From NCBI GenBank assembly GCA_016705065.1, contig JADIYY010000001.1, forward strand, positions 310,001 through 374,000: DNA of 64,000 nt, read 5' to 3'. The position numbers were made by a program, and so were the translations under genes. The stretch is from Candidatus Aalborgiella aggregata (lineage in GTDB: Bacteria; Pseudomonadota; Gammaproteobacteria; Burkholderiales; Burkholderiaceae_C). The notes beneath the pieces are model-generated. The model saw only the letters and a list, made by a program, of their open reading frames with translations, searched no databases and was not told where the DNA came from. This document shows, in pieces, positions 33,907-41,135 of the stretch; within the stretch, counting starts at the first letter, position 1, and every line of letters begins with the position of its first letter.

Positions 33907-34377
33907 ATGACGACTGAGAACGATATTCACATCAATTTGGGTGGCACGGCCACGCGCAAGGTGGATGAGTTGCTGGGGCATTATGGGGAGAGCCATCGGC
34001 ATCCGGTGAATGAGGTGATTCACTTTGTGGCGATTCCGCTCATCATGTTGAGCTTGGTGGGGTTGATGTATGCGCTGCACCCTTGGGTGGCGTATGCGTT
34101 CATTGGCGCGAGCATGGTTTACTACGCGCGGCTGTCGGTGGTGTTTTTGGTGACGATGGCGCTGGTCAGTTTGTTGGCGTTTTGGTTGATTGGGCAAATG
34201 GGTGACAAGGTGTGGCAAACCTCGCTGGTGATATTCATTGGCGCTTGGATCGCGCAGTTCATTGGCCACTATTTGGAAGGCAAAAAGCCATCGTTTTTTG
34301 AAGACCTGCAATACCTGTGGGTGGGGCCGCTGTTTGTGCTGTCCAAACTCTTTCTGAAACTGGGTATCAAGTGGTAG
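33907..34377 (+). CDS. Mpo1-like (DUF962) membrane protein
   Basis: A 156-residue membrane protein of the Mpo1/YGL010w group (DUF962). The motifs are HYGESHRHPVNEVIHFVAIPLIML, with the histidine-rich HxxNxxxHxxG-like start, and IGAWIAQFIGHYLEGKKPSFFEDLQYLWVGPLFVLSK. The conserved histidines are thought to bind iron; yeast Mpo1 breaks down 2-hydroxy fatty acids. Four hydrophobic helices are visible. The bacterial substrate is unknown. It stands between two copies of the dispersed repeat. Confidence 0.9.
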   Translation: MTTENDIHINLGGTATRKVDELLGHYGESHRHPVNEVIHFVAIPLIMLSLVGLMYALHPWVAYAFIGASMVYYARLSVVFLVTMALVSLLAFWLIGQMGDKVWQTSLVIFIGAWIAQFIGHYLEGKKPSFFEDLQYLWVGPLFVLSKLFLKLGIKW

Positions 34378-34395
34378 TTGATGCTTTTTCATAAA

Positions 34396-34453
34396 CAAAT
34401 TGGCCTCTAGCCGGCGTACTAATTTCCTAGATTGCTATTAAAAGCATAGTAAA
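34396..34453 (-). repeat. Dispersed 50-57 bp repeat, copy 10 (intergenic)
   Basis: Reverse copy ending directly at the TTG start of the next gene: TTGGCCTCTAGCCGGCGTAC, then TAATTTCCTAGATTGC and TATTAAAAGCATAG. Confidence 0.88.
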
Positions 34454-34455
34454 TT

Positions 34456-34914
34456 TTGAAAACGCACATCACTAAATGGCTACTGCTTGGAACGGCGACT
34501 GGCATGTTTTTCGCGCCCCAGGCTTTCGCCAAATGCGCAGCTGGCCAGCCAACGATTTTTTCTTGCAGCACCGCCAAAGGCAAAACCATCGAAGTGTGCG
34601 ATGCGGGGAAAACGATTACGTACACCTTTGGCAGCCCACAAGCGAAACCAGAAATTTCACTGAATGTGCCGCGCGACAAAGTCACCACCTTTCAGTGGAG
34701 CGGCATCGGGCGCTATTTGTCTTACGCGGTGGATATTCCAAATGGGACAACCACATACAGCGTATTCCACGGCATGGACAGAATCACCAAAGAACATGCG
34801 ATAGAAGCAGGCGTGAATGTGCTGGTGGACGGCAAACTGCTGGCGACGGTGCGCTGCAGTGGGCGGAATATCGTGAACAACCTGGAAGGTGTGGATTTAG
34901 CGCCTACGCCTTAG
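34456..34914 (+). CDS. Small secreted protein of unknown function
   Basis: A 152-residue exported protein. The signal peptide (HITKWLLLGTATGMFFAPQAFA) is cleaved before Lys26. The mature part has four cysteines in likely pairs (AKCAAGQPTIFSC and the later EVC and VRC). I do not know the family. The start is a TTG at 34456 that lies just at the end of a repeat copy, with no visible ribosome binding site; the repeat may have replaced the original leader. Confidence 0.72.
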   Translation: MKTHITKWLLLGTATGMFFAPQAFAKCAAGQPTIFSCSTAKGKTIEVCDAGKTITYTFGSPQAKPEISLNVPRDKVTTFQWSGIGRYLSYAVDIPNGTTTYSVFHGMDRITKEHAIEAGVNVLVDGKLLATVRCSGRNIVNNLEGVDLAPTP

Positions 34915-34928
34915 TTTATAGATGATTT

Positions 34929-34983
34929 TTGCCTATAGACGGCGTATTTATTGCCTAGTTTGCTATTAAAACAGTAGCAAACC
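34929..34983 (-). repeat. Dispersed 50-57 bp repeat, copy 11 (intergenic)
   Basis: Reverse copy before nnrU: TGCCTATAGACGGCGTATTT, then ATTGCCTAGTTTGCTATTA and AAACAGTAGCAAACC. Close to consensus. Confidence 0.9.
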
Positions 34984-35047
34984 CCACTTTATTGGGGTTA
35001 CTGCATTTGCGTTTAACATACGGCGATTACTTCAATAGGGATACAAC

Positions 35048-35623
35048 ATGGGATATTTGATAGCTGGCTTGGTGATTTTTTTAGGCGTCCATTCGGTGCG
35101 CATTTTTGCCGATGGCTGGCGCACAGCGCAAATTGCCAAATGGGGTGAAAACACGTGGAAGGCGGGCTATACGATCAAGTCTGCCGTCGGCTTAGGCTTG
35201 ATCATTTGGGGCTACAGCATGGCGCGGCTTGAGCCGGGTTTGCTGTGGGTGCCCCCAGTGGCCACACGACACATCGCCGCAACGCTGATGCTGATTGCCA
35301 TGGTTTTGCTGGTGGCAGCCTATGTGCCCAAAAACAGCATCCGAGGGCGTTTACATCACCCCATGTTGCTCAGCGTCAAAACTTGGGCTTTCGCGCATCT
35401 ACTGGCCAATGGCAATGTGGCTGATGCGGTGTTGTTTGGCTCGTTTTTGGTGTGGGCGGTTTTGTGCTTCATTGCCGCCAAAAAACGCGACCGCGCCGAG
35501 GGCAAGGTTTATCCACAAGGACAAACCTTGCCAACCATCGTGACGGTAGTGCTTGGTGTGGTCGTTTACGGTGCGTTTGTGATGGGCTTGCACCGTTTGT
35601 TAATTGGCGTGCCAGTGTTTTAA
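35048..35623 (+). CDS. NnrU-family membrane protein
   Basis: A 191-residue membrane protein of the NnrU family. The signature features are the start YLIAGLVIFLGVHSVRIFADGWR, RLHHPMLLSVKTWAFAHLLANG, and a C-terminal pair of helices. NnrU was first linked to nitric-oxide metabolism in denitrifiers, but in many Burkholderiales it stands alone, as here, and its role is unclear. It shares the SAFLHxP-like helix pattern of NnrU/isoprenylcysteine methyltransferase-like proteins. About six helices are seen. Confidence 0.87.
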   Translation: MGYLIAGLVIFLGVHSVRIFADGWRTAQIAKWGENTWKAGYTIKSAVGLGLIIWGYSMARLEPGLLWVPPVATRHIAATLMLIAMVLLVAAYVPKNSIRGRLHHPMLLSVKTWAFAHLLANGNVADAVLFGSFLVWAVLCFIAAKKRDRAEGKVYPQGQTLPTIVTVVLGVVVYGAFVMGLHRLLIGVPVF

Positions 35624-35645
35624 GTTTGGCTAGTGCTTTGGTGTT

Positions 35646-36026
35646 TTAGCCAAAATTTGGCGTATCGGGCATGGCAACGGGTTTGTTGGCCGCTTTCCAT
35701 GCCTCAAAACCGCCGGCAATGCTTTTGATGTTGAGGTAGCCCATTTCTTGCAGCGATGCAGCCGCCAACGCTGCGCGACCACTGGTGCGGCAATAGAGCA
35801 CAATTTTCAAATCACGCGATTGCAGGGCAGGGTTCATGCTCATTTTGAATTCAAGCATACCGCGCGACAGGTGGACAGAGCCTGGAATGTGGCCAGCGGC
35901 GTATTCCAAATCGTCGCGCACGTCAATCAGCACATCGGCAGCTTTGATGGCCTGATCGGCATCTTCCACAGAAATTTCTTGAATTCGGCTTTTGGCTTGG
36001 GCGACGAGGTCTTTGTCGGTTTTCAT
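35646..36026 (-). CDS. Single-domain rhodanese (sulfurtransferase)
   Basis: A 126-residue rhodanese-domain protein. DVLIDVRDDLEYAAGHIPGSVHLSRG is the CH2A-like segment, and VLYCRTSGRAALAA contains the active-site Cys in a CRTSGRA loop. Such proteins move sulfane sulfur. The ATG at 36026 is behind AAGGAA; the open frame extends to 36095 without support. It is convergent with nnrU and divergent from phaR. Confidence 0.9.
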   Translation of the reverse strand: MKTDKDLVAQAKSRIQEISVEDADQAIKAADVLIDVRDDLEYAAGHIPGSVHLSRGMLEFKMSMNPALQSRDLKIVLYCRTSGRAALAAASLQEMGYLNIKSIAGGFEAWKAANKPVAMPDTPNFG

Positions 36027-36133
36027 AAATTTCCTTGATAGATTAAATGGATTGCAAAAGTTAGGGTTGCTACTCTTGCTATGGTAGCGGCACAATAGCG
36101 ATAATCACACTATTCTTTAGAGCTATTTAATTC

Positions 36134-36745
36134 ATGACACCCAGCAAACCCAGCACCAGTAAGATGCCAAAATCGTCAGTTAAGTCATCAGTTAGATCGA
36201 CTGCCAAGTCATCTGCAAAAGCAGCAGCGCAGCCATCTGACAATGTATCTGAAGCGGCCACTGCGGCTTCATCACACACCAGCGTGTTCAACAAAAACGT
36301 GCGCGTGATTAAAAAATACCCGAACCGCCGTTTGTACGATACCACTACCTCCAGCTACATCACCTTGGCCGACATCAAAGCCTTGGTCATGAAAAATGCC
36401 CCCTTTGTGGTGCGCGATGCCAAGACGGATGAAGACCTGACCCGCAGCATGCTCTTGCAAATTATTTTAGAAGCCGAAGCTGGTGGTGCACCCATGTTCA
36501 CCGAGGCGGTGCTGGCCAACATCATTCGTTTTTACGGCCACGCCATGCAAGGATTTGTGGGCAATTATTTAGAAAAAAACATGCAAACTTTCACCGATTT
36601 GCAAGCCAATATGGGCAAGCAATCGGCCGACCTCACTCCAGAAGGCTGGGCCAAGTTCATGCAGCAAGGTGTGATGGGCACGTACATGCAGCAAATGCAA
36701 AAACAAACCGAGCAAATGCTGGGCATGTTTGGACTGAAAAAGTAA
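36134..36745 (+). CDS. phaR: Polyhydroxyalkanoate synthesis repressor PhaR
   Basis: A 203-residue PhaR protein. After a Ser/Ala/Lys-rich start (residues 1-50), the DNA-binding domain has RVIKKYPNRRLYDTTTSSYI and LADIKALV; the accumulation-regulatory domain follows (LLQIILEAEAGGAPMFTEAVL, IRFYGHAMQGFVGNYLE), and the C-terminus is Gln/Met-rich. PhaR represses phasin and PHA genes and binds PHA granules. The rich N-terminal extension is longer than usual; an internal start near NKNVRVIKKYPNR is possible. It lies 9 bases before the next gene. Confidence 0.92.
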   Translation: MTPSKPSTSKMPKSSVKSSVRSTAKSSAKAAAQPSDNVSEAATAASSHTSVFNKNVRVIKKYPNRRLYDTTTSSYITLADIKALVMKNAPFVVRDAKTDEDLTRSMLLQIILEAEAGGAPMFTEAVLANIIRFYGHAMQGFVGNYLEKNMQTFTDLQANMGKQSADLTPEGWAKFMQQGVMGTYMQQMQKQTEQMLGMFGLKK

Positions 36746-36754
36746 ATTCCGCAC

Positions 36755-38998
36755 ATGACCGATACCACCACGCACCACCGTATTTGCCCATTGTGCGAGG
36801 CCTGCTGTGGTTTGGAAATCAAAGTACAAGGTACACAGATCATCAGCATACGAGGGCATGAAGCCGATGTCTTGAGCCGTGGCTACATTTGCCCCAAAGC
36901 GGTGTCGCTGAAAGACCTGCACGAAGACCCCGACCGCTTGCGCACCCCGCTGATCAAACGCAATGGCGTGCATGTTCCTGCCACATGGGACGAAGCTTTT
37001 GCCGAGATAGAAAAGCGCCTACTACCCATCATCGCGCAGCACGGTAAAAACAGCGTGGGCGTGACAGTGGGCAACCCATCGGCACACAAAATTGGTTTGC
37101 TTACCTACTTTGGCAAACTGGCACGCGCATTGGGTACCAAAAACGTCTTCTCAGCGTCCACGTTGGACCAAATGCCTAAACAGCTAGCGAGTGGGCTGAT
37201 GTTTGGCCATTGGCTCAGCATTGCTTTGCCCGACATTGAACGCACTGATTTGCTCATCGTTTTGGGAGCCAACCCCTTGGTGAGTAATGGCAGCATGTGG
37301 ACCGTGCCAGACTTTCGTGGCAAAGCCAAAGCACTGCGTGCACGGGGTGGCGAGCTGATTGTGATTGACCCGCGCCGCACCGAAACCGCCGCAGTGGCCG
37401 ATGCGCATCATTTCATTAGACCGAATTCAGATGTGTTCTTGCTGGCCGCCATGGTGCACACCTTGTTTGCAGAAAACTTGGTCAAGTTGGGTGGTGTGGC
37501 TGAATGGGTGCAAGGCATGGATGAACTGCGTCATGCCATTGCGCCATTCACGCCTGAAGTGTGTGCCACACGCTGCCAAATGGATGCGGAAACCATTCGC
37601 AGTTTGGCACGCAAAATGGCCAATACACCTCGTGCCGCGTTGTATGCCCGCATTGGCACCTGCACACAAGAATATGGCACGCTGGCAAGCTGGCTGGTGG
37701 ATGTGATCAACACCTTGACGGGTCATTTGGACCAAGAAGGTGGCATGCTGTTTGCCAAATCGGCTGCTTTTGCCAGCAATACATTGGGCAAGCCCGGCAT
37801 CGGAAAAGGCGTGAGCACAGGGCGACACCATTCGCGTGTGAGCCAAGCGCCAGAGGTGTATGGCGAGCTGCCCATTTCCTGTTTGGCAGAAGAAATTGAA
37901 ACGCCAGGCGAAGGGCAAATTCGCGCCATGTTCACCGTTGCCAGCAACCCAGTGTTGTCCAGCCCCGATGGTCCGCGTTTGTCACAAGCTTTGGACAAGC
38001 TCGATTTCATGGTCAGCATGGACATTTATTTGAACGAAACCACGCGCCATGCCGATGTAATTTTGCCAGGCCCGTCACCGCTGGAAGACTTTCATTACGA
38101 TGTGGCTTTCCCGCAGCTGTCATGGCGCAACCATGCGCGTGGTAGCGAACCTGTATTTAGCCCCGCTACTGGGCAGTTTGCCGAATGGCAAACCATTTTG
38201 AAACTTGCCGCCATCGTCAAAGGGCAGGGCGCGCAAGCTGATGCAGATGCATTGGACGATGCTGCTTTTGAGCAAGACATCGCACGTTTGGGTTTGCCAG
38301 CTGCCGCTGTACCTGCTGTCATCGCCGCCACAGCGACATTGCGCGGACCACAACGTGCATTGGACGTGGCTTTGCGTTTTGGCCCCTATGGTGACCAGTT
38401 TGGTAAAAAGCCAGATGGTTTGAATTTGGCCAAAGTACTGCAAGCATCAAACGATGGTGGAATTGATTTAGGCGAATTGAAGCAACGCATACCCGAAGTG
38501 CTGCGCACACCCAGCGGTAAAGTGGAGCTGTCGCCACACAGTTTGCTACAAGATTTGAAACGTGCAGAGGCTGATTTGCAAAGTGCGAAACCTGAATTGG
38601 TCATCATCGGCAGACGCGATGTGCGGTCTAACAACAGTTGGATGCACAACCTGCCCGTGCTGGCCAAAGGGCCATTTCGCTGTACCTTATTGGTGAGCTC
38701 ACAGGACGCAAGCAAGCACGGCGTGACCGATGGCAGCACAGTGACGCTCAACAACATCACTCAAAATGAAAATGAACAGCGCAGCATTCAAGCCGTGGTG
38801 CACATCAGCGAAGACATGATGCCCGGCGTGGTGAGCTTGCCGCATGGCTGGGGGCATGATTTGCCCAACAGCAAATTAAGCGTTGCAGCCGAGCGACCAG
38901 GTGCGAACTTGAATGCATTACTGGACATGAAGCTGCGCGACCCGCTGTCGGGCAATTCGGTTTTGGGTGGAGTGCCCGTGACGATGAGCCTCGCATAG
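36755..38998 (+). CDS. Molybdopterin oxidoreductase with [4Fe-4S] cluster (formate dehydrogenase/BisC-like family)
   Basis: A 747-residue protein of the DMSO reductase superfamily. The N-terminal cluster is C11-x2-C14-x3-C18-x27-C46 (CPLCEACC and GYICPK). The Mo-bisPGD domains follow (FGKLARALGTKNVFSAS, LLIVLGANPLVSN, VIDPRRTETAAVAD) and the C-terminal dinucleotide-binding domain ends with ERPGANLNALLDM. There is no Tat signal, so it acts in the cytoplasm. The substrate is unknown: the residue that would ligate Mo is not the obvious Sec/Cys of formate dehydrogenase. It sits between phaR and rimO. Confidence 0.88.
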   Translation: MTDTTTHHRICPLCEACCGLEIKVQGTQIISIRGHEADVLSRGYICPKAVSLKDLHEDPDRLRTPLIKRNGVHVPATWDEAFAEIEKRLLPIIAQHGKNSVGVTVGNPSAHKIGLLTYFGKLARALGTKNVFSASTLDQMPKQLASGLMFGHWLSIALPDIERTDLLIVLGANPLVSNGSMWTVPDFRGKAKALRARGGELIVIDPRRTETAAVADAHHFIRPNSDVFLLAAMVHTLFAENLVKLGGVAEWVQGMDELRHAIAPFTPEVCATRCQMDAETIRSLARKMANTPRAALYARIGTCTQEYGTLASWLVDVINTLTGHLDQEGGMLFAKSAAFASNTLGKPGIGKGVSTGRHHSRVSQAPEVYGELPISCLAEEIETPGEGQIRAMFTVASNPVLSSPDGPRLSQALDKLDFMVSMDIYLNETTRHADVILPGPSPLEDFHYDVAFPQLSWRNHARGSEPVFSPATGQFAEWQTILKLAAIVKGQGAQADADALDDAAFEQDIARLGLPAAAVPAVIAATATLRGPQRALDVALRFGPYGDQFGKKPDGLNLAKVLQASNDGGIDLGELKQRIPEVLRTPSGKVELSPHSLLQDLKRAEADLQSAKPELVIIGRRDVRSNNSWMHNLPVLAKGPFRCTLLVSSQDASKHGVTDGSTVTLNNITQNENEQRSIQAVVHISEDMMPGVVSLPHGWGHDLPNSKLSVAAERPGANLNALLDMKLRDPLSGNSVLGGVPVTMSLA

Positions 38999-39044
38999 AC
39001 ATTTCGCAAACCAAGCGATAAAACAAAACAGGGATAATGTCTGC

Positions 39045-40469
39045 ATGCAAGCAGACATTCATTCCCCAACGACACAAAAACCTAGCAACACCGCACCTAA
39101 AGTCGGTTTCGTCAGCCTAGGTTGCCCCAAAGCGCTGACCGATTCGGAGTTGATCCTGACCCAACTGAGCGCCGAGGGTTACCAAACATCCAAAACCTTT
39201 GAAGGTGCCGACTTGGTCATCGTCAACACCTGCGGATTCATTGACGATGCGGTGAAAGAAAGCTTGGACACCATAGGCGAAGCGCTGGCTGCGAATGGGC
39301 GCGTCATCGTCACCGGCTGTTTGGGTGGCAAAACCGATGCGGGTGTGAAAGGCACAGAAGGCAACATCATCCGCCAAATGCACCCCAGCGTGCTGGCTGT
39401 AACGGGGCCACATGCCACGCAAGAAGTGATGGACGCGGTGCACACGCACTTGCCCAAGCCACACGACCCGTTTGTAGATTTAGTCCCGAATGCTTTTGGT
39501 GTGGCGGGCATCAAGCTCACGCCCAAGCATTACGCGTACCTCAAGATTTCTGAAGGCTGTAACCACAGTTGCACGTTTTGCATCATCCCAAGCATGCGAG
39601 GCAAATTGGTATCGCGCCCAATTGGCGATGTGCTGGCTGAGGCGCACGCGCTGTTCAAAGGTGGTGTGAAAGAGTTGCTAGTAATCAGCCAAGACACTTC
39701 AGCCTACGGTGTCGATGTGAAATACCGCATGGGTTTTTGGGATGGCAAACCAGTCAAAACCCGCATGCTGGAGCTGGTGCAAACGCTGGGTGACATTGCA
39801 CAAGCATACGGCGCTTGGGTGCGCTTGCATTATGTGTACCCTTACCCCAGCGTGGACGACATTATTCCGCTGATGGCCACCGGCAAAGTGCTGCCGTATT
39901 TGGACGTGCCACTGCAACACAGCCACCCCGAAGTGTTAAAGCGCATGAAGCGCCCCGCCAGTGGCGAGAAAAACATGGAACGCATTGCCCGCTGGCGTGA
40001 GATGTGCCCGGACATCGTCATTCGCAGCACATTCATTGCCGGTTTCCCCGGTGAAACTGAAGAAGAATTTCAGCACCTCTTGGACTTCATGCAAGAAGCG
40101 AAAATCGACCGCGCTGGATGCTTTGCCTACAGCCCAGTAGAAGGTGCAAGCGCCAACGACATCCCCGGCATGCTGCCCATCGAAGTGCGCGAAGAGCGCC
40201 GCGCCCGCTTCATGCAAGTGGCAGAAGCCATTTCAGCTGCCAAGCTGCAAAGCCGTATCGGTGCCACCATGCAAGTCCTAGTCGATTCCGCACCTGGTCA
40301 AGGCAAAAAAGGTGGTATCGGTCGCAGCTACGCCGACGCACCAGAAATTGATGGCGTGGTCAAATTACTGCCACCAGAAAAAATCAGCAAAACTTTAAAG
40401 GTCGGTGAATTCACCAAAGCCCGCATCGTGGGCACACAGGGGCATGATTTGGTGGCAGTGCCTGTATAA
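39045..40469 (+). CDS. rimO: Ribosomal protein S12 methylthiotransferase RimO
   Basis: A 474-residue radical SAM methylthiotransferase. The N-terminal UPF0004 domain has Cys27, Cys63 and Cys92 (GCPKALTDSE, NTCGF, GCLGG) for the auxiliary cluster. The radical SAM motif CNHSCTFC has Cys172, Cys176 and Cys179. A C-terminal TRAM domain follows. GCPKALTDSE distinguishes RimO from MiaB. It adds a methylthio group to Asp88 of S12. In Burkholderiales it is often near phaR, as here. Confidence 0.96.
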   Translation: MQADIHSPTTQKPSNTAPKVGFVSLGCPKALTDSELILTQLSAEGYQTSKTFEGADLVIVNTCGFIDDAVKESLDTIGEALAANGRVIVTGCLGGKTDAGVKGTEGNIIRQMHPSVLAVTGPHATQEVMDAVHTHLPKPHDPFVDLVPNAFGVAGIKLTPKHYAYLKISEGCNHSCTFCIIPSMRGKLVSRPIGDVLAEAHALFKGGVKELLVISQDTSAYGVDVKYRMGFWDGKPVKTRMLELVQTLGDIAQAYGAWVRLHYVYPYPSVDDIIPLMATGKVLPYLDVPLQHSHPEVLKRMKRPASGEKNMERIARWREMCPDIVIRSTFIAGFPGETEEEFQHLLDFMQEAKIDRAGCFAYSPVEGASANDIPGMLPIEVREERRARFMQVAEAISAAKLQSRIGATMQVLVDSAPGQGKKGGIGRSYADAPEIDGVVKLLPPEKISKTLKVGEFTKARIVGTQGHDLVAVPV

Positions 40470-40493
40470 GCTTTAACTGTTTTTGATAGTTGT

Positions 40494-40549
40494 GCGCTAT
40501 AAATAGTATAGCATTTTGGGTAATCAATACGCCGGCTAGATGCCCAAAA
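40494..40549 (+). repeat. Dispersed 50-57 bp repeat, copy 12 (intergenic)
   Basis: Forward copy between convergent rimO and the GFA-family gene: GCTATAAATAGTATAGC, then ATTTTGGGTAATCAATAC and GCCGGCTAGATGCCC. Confidence 0.87.
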
Positions 40550-40551
40550 CT

Positions 40552-40971
40552 CTATGAAACAAGCGGACTGGCTGGGCCTGTTTGGTGGTGTGGCACGGTG
40601 TGCAAGTCTTTCAACCACGGCATGGCAGAGTTACCAAAAATTTGAATCGTCGGTTTCAATAGTGCACGTTCGTTGACGCAGCCTAGGCGAAAGCCAATCA
40701 CCTTGGGGGTATCGGGTTCAGTGGCGTAGAGCTGTGTGCCGCAGTTGCCGCAAAAGGCTTGTGCGCGTGGGTTGCCGCTGTCTGCGGTTTTGATGTAGAA
40801 CTTGGGTGTGCCCATCATTTTGACGTTCTCAACAGCCGTAGGTGCAACGGCTCTGAAGGGTGCTCCTGAAAAAGCTTGACAGTCTGTGCAATGGCAAGCG
40901 ATGATTTTGTTAGGGTCAATCAGGGCGGTGAAAGAGATTTGTCCGCAGTGGCATTGTCCAGTTATGTTCAT
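40552..40971 (-). CDS. GFA-family zinc protein (glutathione-dependent formaldehyde-activating enzyme-like)
   Basis: A 139-residue protein with the GFA/CENP-V fold. The zinc-binding cysteines are visible: QCHCG (Cys7, Cys9), CHCTDC (Cys26, Cys28, Cys31) and FCGNCGTQL near residue 75. The named activity applies to the Paracoccus enzyme; most homologs are not characterised, so the substrate is unknown. It is flanked on both sides by repeat copies. Confidence 0.9.
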   Translation of the reverse strand: MNITGQCHCGQISFTALIDPNKIIACHCTDCQAFSGAPFRAVAPTAVENVKMMGTPKFYIKTADSGNPRAQAFCGNCGTQLYATEPDTPKVIGFRLGCVNERALLKPTIQIFGNSAMPWLKDLHTVPHHQTGPASPLVS

Positions 40972-41028
40972 CGCTGCTCCTTCAAGTTAGTGGTGTAAGC
41001 ACTATAGCGCAGAACAGAAGGCGGTGCC

Positions 41029-41086
41029 ATTGCTATAAATATAATAGCAATCTAGGCAATCAATGCGATGGCTTGAGGCTAAATTT
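41029..41086 (+). repeat. Dispersed 50-57 bp repeat, copy 13 (intergenic)
   Basis: Forward copy between the GFA-family gene and the fusion transporter: TTGCTATAAATATAATAGC, then AATCTAGGCAATCAATG and CGATGGCTTGAGGCTAAATTT. Confidence 0.87.
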
Positions 41087-41135
41087 ATCCATATTTCTGT
41101 CTGTACACGGAATAGACTGATATTGCAGTTCAGTC

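Noticed and set aside
33826..34398. A 190-residue minus-strand frame rich in His/Gln/Arg
   Set aside because: It is the antisense shadow of the Mpo1-like membrane protein; its composition is that expected of a reversed hydrophobic gene.
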